Shown here: piece by piece, positions 1 to 11,063 of the stretch | Layout of the letters: each line of letters starts with the position of its first letter | How positions within the stretch are numbered: position 1 is the first letter of the stretch | NCBI RefSeq assembly: GCF_048771995.1 | Contig: NC_133026.1 | Location: 150,125,001-150,189,000, forward strand | DNA from: Taeniopygia guttata | Lineage: Eukaryota; Chordata; Aves; Passeriformes; Estrildidae | Reading direction: 5' to 3' | Length of the DNA: 64,000 bases | The notes under the pieces: model-generated | What the model saw: the letters and a program-made list of their open reading frames with translations, nothing else | What the model was told of the DNA's origin: nothing | Databases searched by the model: none | Position numbers and translations under genes: made by a program

Positions 1-2095
1 AGGACCATCTCCAGGACAGAGGCCAAGAGGCAGATATCAGTCTCTTGGGAACAATCCTTCCCTTGTGCCACCTCCTCTGTTTTATTCCAGATATTCCACT
101 GGAGTAATGATGGTTGATGCATTCTAGAACCTTGCCAGGGAATGTGCCAACAATTAAACCAATTAATTAAATGTTGTGGATGTTCCAGACCAGGGATGTT
201 CCAAGCAACCGTTTATTTCCCTAGCTTAGGACTCATCCTTGGAGATCAGGCCCATGCAGGCATTTGAATCACATCCTTCGGGATGAGAACTTGATCCTGG
301 ATTTTACTCTTGGCTCTGGAATACTGCACTACATGCCCATGCTGGAGCCATGGAAATGTGACTTTGTTTGCCTGACCTCTGTAATGTTCTGGCTGTTGAA
401 TCCTCCTGGATGTAGAACAGTAATTGGAAGTCAAAGAAGAGGGATCTGCCCATTTTTTGGGAGCCTTATACTGGGTTCTTCTCAAAAATGGCCTTGGAAA
501 AGTATCCACATAGGAAACCCAGACATGAGGAAGGACAGAAACATCATGAGACCTTTTCCTTTTATGTCCTGAAGTTTTTACCCACTCAGCTCCCCTGTGA
601 TCAGAGGGTGGCACACCTGCCTCATCACTTCTCAGGTGGCACCTCAGGAGATTCCCAGATAATTCCATCTATCCCTCTGTTTTGCCTTTCCCCACCCAGT
701 CCTAGAGCATCAGAGGTCACAGGATGAAATTGATTCTCAGCTCCAAGGATGTTCCAGCCCTAAATAAAACCCACTGAAGAAATTGCAGAGTCTTGCTCTC
801 CCCATCCTTCTTTCTTTTTGTGGAGTTTTTGAGGAAGGAAGAGGCCAAATATGGCACCACTTTTTGCCAGGAATGACAGCACCTTGAAGGACAGGTCGCC
901 CTGGGAGAAGAGGAACTCTGTGTGTTGAGCACCTCCTGGACGAGTGAGAGCTCCAGGTCTTCCCTTCCTCGACCCAACAACAGTGAAAAGTGATTTTCCC
1001 TCCCTCTTTTTTCCCATCCCTTCTCCACAGGGATTTCTCTGTGCTGATCCTGCAGGGCTCATTCTTCTCATCCTGCCTGGTTGTGGCCTCGTCAAAACCA
1101 GGACACCAAGATGAGCTGTCACCACCATGCCCCCGACACGGACCTGGCCTCACCTCAGACCCTCACAGGTGCTCGGATTCCAGGGAAACCCGGAGGAGCT
1201 TGGAGTTCATCCCACACAGGCTTGAGTCCTTTGCACGTCAAATCATGGAAGGATTTCATCCCTGTGGCTGCTCCTGCCAATCCCCCACATCTTCCCCATT
1301 CCTGGATGCTCTCCATGTTTTTTTTCCATGGGGAAGAGACACTCAGGATCAGCAACCAAGCATGGGTAGCCCAAGGTGTTGAAATCCTGAGAATTTGCCC
1401 TTTGGCTTTCTCTCTTCCAAGCAGGGCAGGGAAATGGTGCCCCAGAGCCATCCCAAATCCCTGGTTATGGATGTTACCTGATTTTATGGTGCCTCTGGGG
1501 CTCCTGTATTGCCCAAATCCCAGCTGGATCTGGATTAGGTCACAAAAAGCATTACACCTGTAATTTGGTACATTACTGTGGGGATCCAACAGCGCTTTAA
1601 GCTTCCCTGGGGCTGGAATCACTTCAGAAGAGCTGTATGGAATCTATACCATGGAATATCCATGCACAATTCCACGGGCTGTCGAACAGCTGTCCACACT
1701 TTTTAATTGCTAATGTGTTCCTCAGTGTGGTTTTCACCTGACCAAGTAGGACCACCCCTGAAAACCTCATATCCAAAATCCCAGACCTTCTCCAGAGAGG
1801 AGACAGGAACAATACCACTGGAGCTATAAATCCGTTATTTTTCAAGACTTTTTTCCCCTAAACCTTCTGAAATTTCCATCTGGCTGAGACACGCAGAGAG
1901 CTGGGGCTGTGCTGATCTGGATTGGATCTTCCTCCTACTCACTTCCATTTGTTTTATTCCCTGTGTAATTCCATGAACAACCTGTTCCCAGCCACCAGCC
2001 CTGCTATTAGTCAGCTCTCCATAAGAAGAGAATAAACAATAAACATCTTGGAATTGTTTGGGGGTTTTTTTTAATGGTAGATGTAGAGGGAACAT
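1..2095. other. Intergenic left edge, no gene seen
   Basis: No reading frame here resembles a known family, and I see no splice-flanked exon or structured RNA. The sequence is ordinary A/T-balanced intergenic DNA with short pyrimidine runs. A distant exon without recognisable homology cannot be excluded. Confidence 0.5.
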
Positions 2096-2099
2096 TTAT

Positions 2100-2312
2100 A
2101 TGAAATATTGGGAAAAAATCCTTCCCTGTGAGGATGGTGAGGCCCTGGCACAGGTTTTCCATGTAATTTGGAATGCCTGGAAGTGTCCAAGGCCACGTTG
2201 GATGGGGCTTGGAGCAAGTATGGATAGTGGAAGGTGTCCCCACTGACAGAGGATGGAACAAGATGAGCTTTAAGGTCTTTTCCAACCCAAACCATTCCGT
2301 GATTCCGAGGAA
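2100..2312 (+). repeat. CR1 LINE 3' end fragment
   Basis: Sense-strand tail. It contains the 'gaggccctggcacagg' block, 'tgtccaaggcc', the 'ggaaggtgtcccc' block and the terminal 'aaccattccgtgattcc'. It is 5'-truncated. Confidence 0.85.
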
Positions 2313-2767
2313 TTGGGATGGGACAAGAAGCTTCCAAGGGCACTTCAAGTTTGTAGAACAAGTTTTTTTGGGGAGCTGTGACAGCAAGAAGGAGAAGGAA
2401 AACCAACCTCCAGCCCAGCTCTTAATATATCCCTCTCTTTTGACTTCCTAAATAGCCCAGGATGGGGATTCCTGGATTTCCATGGTGCTGCATCCAGCCA
2501 GGAGAAACCACTCTGTGAGGACCAGGACGCCAGTTTTGATTGTCCGGTTGGGGTCAATCCTGGAGTCTTGGGGAGGGCTTTTTCCCACTGTGGTCACATG
2601 GATTTCTCTCCTGTGACTCCACAGAATATCCTAAAGTGGAAATGCAGCTCAAGGATCATCCAAGTGCTGCCTGCTCCAGGAAAATAAAGACTAATCCTAT
2701 GCGGAACAACAGGGGGAAATGTGGATGGAGGCTTTTCCATGAATGTTAATTCCTGTTTTGAAGACAA

Positions 2768-3015
2768 CACATAGAATCATGGAATGGTTTATTTTGGAAG
2801 AGACTTTGAAGATCATCTCAGTCCAGCCCCCTGCCACGGACAAGGTCACCTTCCACTATCCCAGGTTACTCAGATCCTCATCCAGCCTGGCCTTGAACAC
2901 TTCCAGGGATGGGGCAGCCACAGCTTCTCTGGGCAACCTGTGCCAGGGCCTCACCCCATCCAATCATTCCACACCTGCCCTTCTGTCCCATCCCACATTT
3001 CCCCTCCTCCAGACC
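2768..3015 (-). repeat. CR1 LINE 3' end, antisense
   Basis: Starts with the reversed 3' terminus 'atcatggaatggtttatttt' and runs through the reversed tail to 'ggcaacctgtgccagggcct', so the element's sense is on the minus strand. Confidence 0.85.
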
Positions 3016-3326
3016 TCCCAGCCAGAATTTCCCTATTCTGTGTCCTTGAATCAGAGGCACAAATCCTTCATCCTGTGCTGAATTATGGCTTGGTGCTGCT
3101 ATTTATACAATCTACAGCTGCTCCATACAAAGCTAAACAAAAGCAGAGCTAATTAGCCAGAACCACTTGGTCAATTAGGAAAATTGCTCTTCCCACTCAG
3201 CCAAGATTAAAAAAAAAAATTTAAAAAAAAAAGCTGCAGGCAGGTCAAGACAAACTCAGTCTGAGCAAATCTAAGCTGCCTCCATCCAGAGATTTTACAA
3301 ACTCAAAGTGATGGCCTGGTAGTAAA

Positions 3327-3850
3327 ATCATGGAGTGGGTTGTGTTGGAAGGGGCTTTAAAGATCATCCAATTTCACGCCTGCCATGGGCAGGGACTCCT
3401 TCCACTATCCCAGGTTGCTCCAAGCCCCATCCAACCTGGCCTTGGACACTGCCAGGGACCCAGGAACAGCCACAGCTTCTCTGGGAATTCCATTCCAGCC
3501 CTTCCCCACCCTCACAGCCAAGAATTCCTTCCCAATATCCACTCTATCCCTGCCCTCTGGCAATGGGAAGCCATTTCCTTTGTCCTGTCCCTCCATCCCT
3601 TGTCCCAAGTCCCTCTCCAGCTCTCCTGGAGCCCCTTCAGGCACTGGAAGGGGCTCTGAGCTCTCCCTGGATCCTTCCCTTCTCCAGGCTGGACATTCCC
3701 AGCTCTCCCAGCCTGGCTCCAGAGCAGAGGGGCTTCATCCTTTGGAGCATCTCCATGGCCTCTCCTGGACTTGCTCGAGCAGCTCCACATCCTTCTGATC
3801 CCAGCTCTGGACATGGTGCTCCAGGTGGGTCTCACCTGAGCAGGGCACAT
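3327..3850 (-). repeat. CR1 LINE fragment (~520 bp), antisense
   Basis: A longer antisense copy running from the reversed 3' end to the reversed 'caggtgggtctcacctgag' segment. Apparent reading frames of 100-225 aa across it are translations of the LINE tail, not a host gene. Confidence 0.9.
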
Positions 3851-4089
3851 AAAAAATACCGCATTAAAGGGATAACGAACAACCTTGTCTTGGACTCAGA
3901 GAGGAAGACCTGGATTGAACAATTCTGTTCTATTTGTGGAATTTTATCTCCTGCTTTTGTCATTTTTGTGGTGTTATTTTATTTTTTCCCAGCACACAAG
4001 AGATCCTGGTGAGGATGACCCAGCACAGCCCCTTGGAGGAGCTCTGTCAAATGTGAGAACACAGAGGAAAATCAAACAAATAAAATAAA

Positions 4090-4980
4090 TAAAAAATACC
4101 TATAGCTTTTTTTTTAATCACAAAAGGGAGTCAGGGTTTATGCAGCCTCAGTTCAGCCAGGTTTTTGCTGAAAGGGCCACACTCCAAAGACTGCCCAAGT
4201 GGCTGCAGAAAAAACTGAAATTAAATTATGGCTGCAGCCATCCAGTACAAGGTCCCACAGGCAAAGGAAGAGAAGCCAAATTTTTATAAAAGGGACTGTG
4301 CCGAGTTCCTGGGCTTGGAAGAGCAGCCAGACCTTCTGGGTCCAGTTTATCTCCCCTCACCACCTTCAACCCCCAGCCTCAGGAGCAGCAGAATTTGTGG
4401 ACATGTGTGTTCATTCCATGCCTGTTTTTGTCAGAAATCCAGTTCTGGATCCAGGGATGCACAGGAGAGGGGTGGAGGTGGAGATTTAAGCCCTCCAGGT
4501 GTTCCCTCCAACTGAAATGCTGCCTCCTGCACCAGGAACGAGCTATGGGAATGTCAGAGTCTGTTTCAGCCTGGGGGACAGCCCAGACTGGAACAGGAGC
4601 CCCAGTTAAAGCTGGTTGAGTTTATTGCCTGCCACCCCATTCTCCTCCACTTTGGCAAATCCAGCCTTCAGAAGTAGAAAATCCCAACAAAACCTTGAGA
4701 AAGAGATGGAAGAGATTCCACAGAATGAGCTCACTCAATTCCAAGTGACCCCGGGAAGGGATTGGAGACTTCCTTGTTGTCCCACCCTGCCAGGAAAATC
4801 GTCTGCCCTGTTTCCAAGAGGAGGGGCAGCCTGGATGCCACCCACCTACCTGGAAACTCGGCATTTTTTGGGAACTAATCAGCTGTCTGCCTCCTGCAAC
4901 ACAGGGCAATCCCAGGGAACCTCTGGAAGCTCCTACAGTCTGGAGAGAGATCACGTCACTTGGAAGAGGCACTTTTTCCA
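4090..4980. other. Intergenic, nothing recognised
   Basis: About 900 bases between two CR1 copies. Open frames of up to ~120 codons occur, but they have no splice context and resemble no family I know. Confidence 0.4.
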
Positions 4981-4984
4981 CTAG

Positions 4985-5208
4985 GACGGGGGGAATGGCT
5001 TCCCACTGCCACAGGGCAGGATCAGATGGGATACTGGAAAAGAAGGTGGTGAGGCCCTGGAATGGAATTCCCAGAGAAGCCATGGCTGCCACCATCCCTG
5101 AAGTGTTGGATGGGGCTTGGAGCAAGCCCCTTCATGGCAGGGGGATGGAATTCCATGATTTTGAAGGTTCTTTCCAACACAAAGCAATCCATGATTCCAT
5201 GATCCCTC
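4985..5208 (+). repeat. CR1 LINE 3' end fragment
   Basis: Begins at 'aatggcttcccactgccac' and ends at 'caatccatgattcc'. An internal deletion has removed the middle of the usual 'caacctgggatagtgg' block. Confidence 0.85.
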
Positions 5209-5209
5209 T

Positions 5210-6530
5210 TCCTTCCAGGCTCACGGCAGCAGAAGGAACTCATGAGCCACCTGGGAGCTGGGAGAGCCTTTATCCCAAGGTTTATTCCTGAGCCAAGCCA
5301 ATCAAATCATAATTGCAGCTTAATCCCATCTTGGATTAAGAATATTAACGAAGTAATTTATTGGGATTTCTCCTGCCCCAGCCTGCAATGGCTCAGGAAT
5401 AAAGTCTGGAGAAGCCAGTCTCAGGGTTGGGATAACTCAGCTGAGCTTTTCCTGATTTTTTTATTTTGTTTTGAGTAACTTTGAGTAACTAATTTTGGTT
5501 TGAGGTGTCCATTGGTCAAAAACAGGGATAGGAAGAGCCAGGCTGGACGTTATCCACTCATTCCTAGTGGGAGACCCAGGATGTGCAGCCATCCTGACCC
5601 CACAGCCAGTGTCAGCTCTTTCAATGGGTAAAAACCTAAGATCCTGGGGTTTCATCCTTCCTTGGAAGCCTTTCCTCTGCCCTTTATTACCCAGTCCTTC
5701 AGTTTATCCCAGGGATCTGATTTCTCCCAGGCTGCTTTCCTTGCAGGCACTTTCCTTGGCATCAGGGCTTCCAAACACGTGGCCTGGGATAATGGCTCTG
5801 CAATTCAGGCTGATTTTCCATCCTTCTGAGCCTGGCCAAGTATGAAGGGACAGAAATCCAGGGAGCTCTTTCAGCATATGTTTTATTTATGCCAAACCAC
5901 AGACATGCTCTCTTGTCTCCCACTAAAAACTGTTGGAAAAGGAAACGTCTCCACTCACTGAGCTCAGAAACAGCGTCTGAATCACAGCAGCCACAGCCTC
6001 AAATTCCTTCCCCTTTTCCTCTCAAGCAGAAAAAACATTCCCTTGAAAGCTTCTGTTAAAGTTTCTGTTCTGTATTTCCCTTTTTTTTTTTCTCCTCATT
6101 TTTGCAACACCAGACCTCACGGGGAGAAGGGCAGGGAGGAAAAACCCTCTGGAAATCCTTCACCTTTTTCTTCCTTAAAACCCCACCGGGGATTCCCACC
6201 TTTTATGAGTCTGCCAGGCTGCAGGTGGGTGGTTTTCCCGTCATCCCATCACTCCACTGGATGCAAGGGAGAAGCAGCAGCAGAGCAGCAACTGCTCCAT
6301 CACCTCCCCTTTCCCTCCCAGCACCAATTAAGATAAATCAGCCGAAATTCCACCTCTCCTCAAGTCTGAAGGCCCCTTCATTAAGCAGATGAGAGAGCAG
6401 CCAAGCAGAGCTGATGAGTTCCCTTCCACAAAGTGGCTGAGTCACCATTCCTGGAGGGATGTAAAAGACATGGAAATGTGCCTCTTGGGGACATTGTCTT
6501 GTCGTGAACACAGCAATTAACAGCTGCACT
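5210..6530. other. Intergenic, nothing recognised
   Basis: Mixed-composition sequence with a short T-run near 6082. I see no coding exon, RNA gene or mobile element. A 40-bp CR1 terminus follows at about 6537-6576. Confidence 0.4.
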
Positions 6531-6536
6531 TGATGA

Positions 6537-6576
6537 ACTTAAAGGGCTTTTCCAGCCTAAACGATTCCATGATTTA
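6537..6576 (+). repeat. CR1 terminal stub
   Basis: Only the last ~40 bp of a CR1 tail ('cttttccagcctaaacgatt' and the following 'ccatgattt') is present. Confidence 0.55.
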
Positions 6577-6904
6577 GGCCATCCGATGGGCCAGGGGAGG
6601 GGAGGAGCCCTGCCAACCTGACGCTATGGAATGTGGCTCTGGAAAACAGGAGGCTGATGAGGCTTTTTCATCCATCAGGACCAATAATCGGTTGGACACG
6701 GAGCAAAATTCTGACTCATCCCTCCCAGAGAGACGTGGGAAGGTTCATGATGTGCACAGCTCTGGCCAATGGATTTATGTTCCCAAATCTCCAGGATGCT
6801 GATACAGAAGCAATGAGCAGGGATGCATCCCACTGGAGCTTCCAGCTGCTCAAACAGCTTCTGTGGGAAGTGGAATTGCTTGCAGAGCCATCCTCAGATT
6901 GGGG

Positions 6905-7425
6905 GCACCAGAGCTGAAGCACTGAATCCAGCTCTGGGATCATCAGCACAAGGATGTGGAGCTGCTGGAGCAAACCCAGAGGAGGCCATGGAGATGCTCC
7001 AAGGGCTGGAGCCCCTCTGCTCTGGAGCCAGGCTGGGAGAGCTGGGAATGTCCAGCCTGGAGAAGAGAAGGATCCAGGGAGAGCTCAGAGCCCCTTCCAG
7101 TGCCTGAAGGGGCTCCAGGAGAGCTGGAGAGGGACTTGGGACAAGGGATGGAGGGACAGGACACAGGAAATGGCTTCTCACTGCCAGAGGGCAGGGATAG
7201 ATGGGATATTGGGAAGAAATTCTTGGCTGTGAGGGTGGTGAGGCCCTGGCACAGGTTTCCCAGAGAAGCTGTGGCTGCCCCATCCCTGGCATTGTCCAAG
7301 GCCAGGTTGGACAGGGCTTGGAGCAACCTGGGATAGTGGAAGGTGTCTCTGCCCATGGCAGGGGGTTGAATTCCAAAATCTTTAAGCTCTCTTCCAACTC
7401 AAACCATTCCACAATTCTTTGGTTT
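6905..7425 (+). repeat. CR1 LINE 3' fragment (~520 bp)
   Basis: A well-preserved sense copy: the 'gctctggagccaggctggga' block, the 'ggggctccaggagagctgga' block, then the full tail to 'aaccattccacaattct'. It mirrors the antisense copy at 3327-3850, so the two form a long-range inverted repeat about 3 kb apart. Confidence 0.92.
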
Positions 7426-8384
7426 TAAGTTCTAAGTCCCAGAATTTGGGGCTAAGTAATCCCATGGAACAGGACAGGCTGAGGGGGGAGGGAGTTGCTG
7501 CCTTTAACAGGGATAACTGTGGAGCTGATGTCCGAGGATAATCTGGCTCTGCACAAAGGACAAGCTGCCGCTTCCAAGGTGCATCAAGGAAAACTCCAAC
7601 CAGACCTAGGGAAGGAAAAGCTTTGCCAGGGCAGTGATTCATTTCCAAAACAGTGACCCTGACAGATGGTGGGGAATATCCCTGCACAGAAATATTGAAA
7701 TTAAGTTTGAGAAAACCCTGAGAAACCCGGCCAGCGCTGACTCTCCTTTGAGGAGAAGGTTGAACTGGAGCCCTCCAGAGATCCTCCCAACCCTGGATTT
7801 CTGTGAAGAGTCTGGGCAGGGGCAGCAGATACCATAAAAAGACAAGAGGAACTTCTCACCACTTCCTCCCACCCCTAAATTTATCTTCTCCAACAGCTCC
7901 TCTATCGACATTGCCCAGAGCCATCAGCCTAGGACATCCCCAGGCCACAGGAAGGGTACAAATTTCCCAACCCTCACATGGTTTTGGGGGTTTTTTTCAT
8001 TCGTTTGGGATTTCTTTGGGGTTTTTTTTCCATCTTTTTGTTTATTAAAGCTCCATTATGTACTTAGAACAGCCCTAAGCTCCAGTACCAGCCTGAGCAG
8101 TCAACTTCATCCCTGGTAGATTTTGGGTGAGGTCTCCTCCCACCCAGAGGGGAGGGAAAAAAAAAAAAAAAGCTTTTATTAAAAACAAATTAGGCAACCA
8201 GAAACCACACTGAGAGGTGTCATTTCTGGTTTTGTCACAAACTACATCTTCTCTTTTTCAAATAAAAAGAGGAAGTCATCACAACGGAAAAATGCTAAGC
8301 TTTTGACTTTGAATATCACCAAATGCAGTCACAATCTTGGGTTACCAAACAAACAACAGGTTTTCCTACACCTACAACATCTTT

Positions 8385-8515
8385 CTATAGAAAGTTGGAA
8401 AAGACCTTTGGGATCATCAAGTCCAACCACCATGTTCACCACTAAGCCATATCCTCAAGTGCCATTTCCAGAGGGTTTTTTTGAGCACTTCCAGGGATGG
8501 AGACTTCAGAAAAAC
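8385..8515 (-). repeat. CR1 LINE (older subfamily), antisense
   Basis: Carries the 'gttggaaaagacctttggga' and 'atcatcaagtccaacca' words of the older CR1 subfamily, then 'cctcaagtgcca'. It differs from the younger tails elsewhere in the window. Confidence 0.8.
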
Positions 8516-8831
8516 ACTGGGAAAATGGAGCTGAAACCACATCTGGAAGGGCCAAAGTGAGAAGGGTCATCTGAGCACATCAGCGTTTCTTGGAGCCTCC
8601 AAATAACCCCAAATTATTGGGGTGGGAGAGGGATCCTCTTCTCTTGAGTAGGAGCATGATCCTGCTCCACAGGGCTCTGAGCAGTAGGAAAAGCTCCTGG
8701 GCATCAGGCCATGGGAAAGGTCTGTGGAATATTGCCAGAAACACTTGGAGGACTCCAGGAAAAACAGGGTGAGGATGGACAGGACCACGTGGGACAGCAA
8801 CAGCTCAGCCTTCCTGGAATCACTCCTTTAT

Positions 8832-8970
8832 TTTATAGAATTCCAGAATGGTTTGGATTGAGAAGAACCTTAAAGCTCCTGCCATGGGCAGGGACACCTA
8901 TCTGAGGTTGCTCCAAGCCTCACCCAACCTGGCTTTGGACACTTCCAGGGATGGAGCACCCAGAACCACA
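8832..8970 (-). repeat. CR1 LINE fragment, antisense
   Basis: Reversed terminus 'ccagaatggtttggattgag', then 'gccatgggcagggacacc' and 'cacttccagggatgg'. A deletion shortens the region after 'taaagctcc'. Confidence 0.85.
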
Positions 8971-9506
8971 CATGGAATGAGTAGCAAAAAGCCTCCACTC
9001 ACAGATACTCGGGGAAAAGAATCCCTCCCTGTTTTAATGAAATGCATTCCAAGACCCCCATTTCCAACCAAAACAGCAACAATTTCAACACGAGAATGAG
9101 TGGAAATAAACATATGGGAAGCACCAGGAGCTTTGGAATACAGAGCCCTGGACATCAGCCCTGATGTGCCAGAAGGTTTTGCTGCCAATGCTACAGTTTG
9201 TTCACACCTGGGATTGACTGGGGAGTGGGAATTCTGCCAGGAATGAGTTGATACTGCTGTTTTTGCGGATGTGGAAAGCAGCCCATTAAGCAACAAACAC
9301 AACTAGTTTATGCTATTGATCCCTGCCTGCTCCATTCCTGTCAGAGTCCAGGACATCTCTCTGGCTGCCCTGGCTGTCTCAAAACCCTGGGCAGGGGTCT
9401 CAGAGACCTTGGCATGAAGTCAAAAACATCTGTGGCTTCGATTTTAGCCTGTGGAAAAAGCTGTCAATTTTGCATAAGGAATTACAAGCCACAGGGTTTG
9501 AGTAGT

Positions 9507-9975
9507 GTGGTGGTTGAATTAACACAGGGTGAAAAAAGTAGAATTTTGGGATATTTAGAGTGGGGTTCAGGGGAATACAAGATGGAGGAATTTGGGCATG
9601 TCCTAGCCTTCTTCTCCTTTGTCTTGTCCTCCATGTCTTGGTGTGATAGTGACACTTTTCTATTGGTTCAAGGCAGAGATTCACAGTCTAACACAGGTGA
9701 TAGGAATTGGTAGTAAATTGTAAACACAGACACGTAGTTTTGAGTATATAAGGTGGGAGCTGCCCGAGGCTCAGGAGCAGAATGCCATGGCCTCCATGCT
9801 AGCCAGAGCTCAGCAGGTCAGAGAAAGAATGTTTAGACAATAATAAATAAACAACCTTGAAGGTGCAATCGGACGCATTCCAGGCTCCTTCTTTGGCTGT
9901 ACAGGATGGCAGAAAGGACTCTTTACGATCTCAGGGTCACCCTGACCATCAGAACCCCGAGAAATCGACACATTC
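9507..9975 (+). mobile_element. Probable solo LTR of an avian endogenous retrovirus
   Basis: It begins TGTGGTGGTTGA, has a TATA box (tatataag) near 9745, tandem AATAAA motifs near 9841-9851, and a U5-like segment ending around 'gagaaatcgacaca'. This order (TG start, TATA, polyadenylation signal ~95 bp later, CA end) is that of a retroviral LTR. No gag, pol or env reading frames adjoin it and I see no clear target-site duplication, so it is probably an old solo LTR. The exact ends are uncertain. Confidence 0.5.
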
Positions 9976-10640
9976 CCAGCTGGAGCGGGAAGGATGATGT
10001 GAAAGGCATCATCTCAACCACAGGATCAGCTCCAGGAATATTGGTCCCACTCCCCACCACACATCCCACAGAGCCTGGCCCAGCGTTATCCTATTTCCTA
10101 GGAAATTCCCCATTTCCTAAACTTCTGTCTGGACAGTTCAGTTCTTGCTCTGGATACAGGAGCTGAGCCAGAGCCAAGTGAAGGAAATAAGGAAATTAAC
10201 ACAGCCTCAAGTGAGATGTCCTCCCCCAGACAAAAATTTAACCATATGGGGGTGCTTAAAATGCACGGCCAGCATGAATTTTAACCCCCTGCAATGTGAA
10301 ACTACTTTTAAATCCAACATCTTCCCTTCTACCTACTCCTGACATGACACAAATTCCCTCCCATGTTTTTCCCATGTAATTTCCCTGCAACTGCACAACT
10401 TTCTCCCCTCCTGGAGGTGAAAGAGCACAAAGTCCCTAGAAATTCTGTGAATTCTATGAAATTTAAAACTTGAGATTTTTCCTTTGCCCCCCAGTGCATC
10501 CCTAAACTAATCCTGGGTTTTATATTGCAGTTCCTGTTTTCCTGCTGTCATCACCTCATGTTTCCCCATCCATCCCACTCAGTCTGGAAAGGGCAGGACA
10601 GCTCCACTACACCAAGGAGACAGGATTAGATTGTTGATCA
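9976..10640. other. Intergenic, nothing recognised
   Basis: Stretch between the LTR and the presumed 3' end of TOP1MT. No gene or repeat family recognised. Confidence 0.4.
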
Positions 10641-10658
10641 GCACAATTAAGGCTCTTA

Positions 10659-10664
10659 TTTAAT
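10659..10664 (-). terminator. TOP1MT: Candidate polyadenylation signal of TOP1MT
   Basis: ATTAAA on the minus strand, about 300 bases past the stop codon. It is the nearest recognisable signal. The 3' UTR in between contains a long T-run in the sense strand (10805-10824 as A on the plus strand). Assignment by position only. Confidence 0.35.
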
Positions 10665-10960
10665 CTCCTTCCAGGACGCCAGAGGAAGAAAGAAAAAATC
10701 CCAAGTACTTGGCAACTCTGAAGAGGAATTAAGAGTTCCCAAAGTCCAAAATCCCAATCAGCAATACCTGCTTCAACTGGAAATCCAGGTGCTTGCTCTT
10801 CCATAAAAAAAAAAAAAAAAAAAACAAAAACAAAAACAAACAAAAAAAGCACCAAACTCAACTCTCAGCCACCAGCAGCAGCAAATTAAAAAACAAACGA
10901 AAAAGCTTCCCAACAGCACCAAATGAGCAGGATTTGGGATTTAACATGGAAGGCTCCGGC

Positions 10961-11063
10961 TCAGAATTCAAAGTCCTCGCCAGCCATGTCGATGGCCCAG
11001 GCAAACTTCTCCCTCTGGGTCTTGTTGTAGATCCTCTCGATGGGAATCCCAAACTTCTTGCAC
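10961..11063 (-). CDS. TOP1MT: TOP1MT last exon (C-terminus)
   Basis: Encodes [16 protein letters not shown] through FEF-stop (TGA). Acceptor ctgcacag precedes it. The leading G completes the Trp codon split with the previous exon. It follows the active-site exon and closes the C-terminal domain. Confidence 0.95.

Noticed and set aside
3335..4012. 225-codon plus-strand open frame
   Set aside because: Mostly antisense CR1; the same peptide pieces recur at other CR1 copies in the window.
6894..7412. 172-codon minus-strand open frame
   Set aside because: Antisense translation of a CR1 tail, not a host protein.
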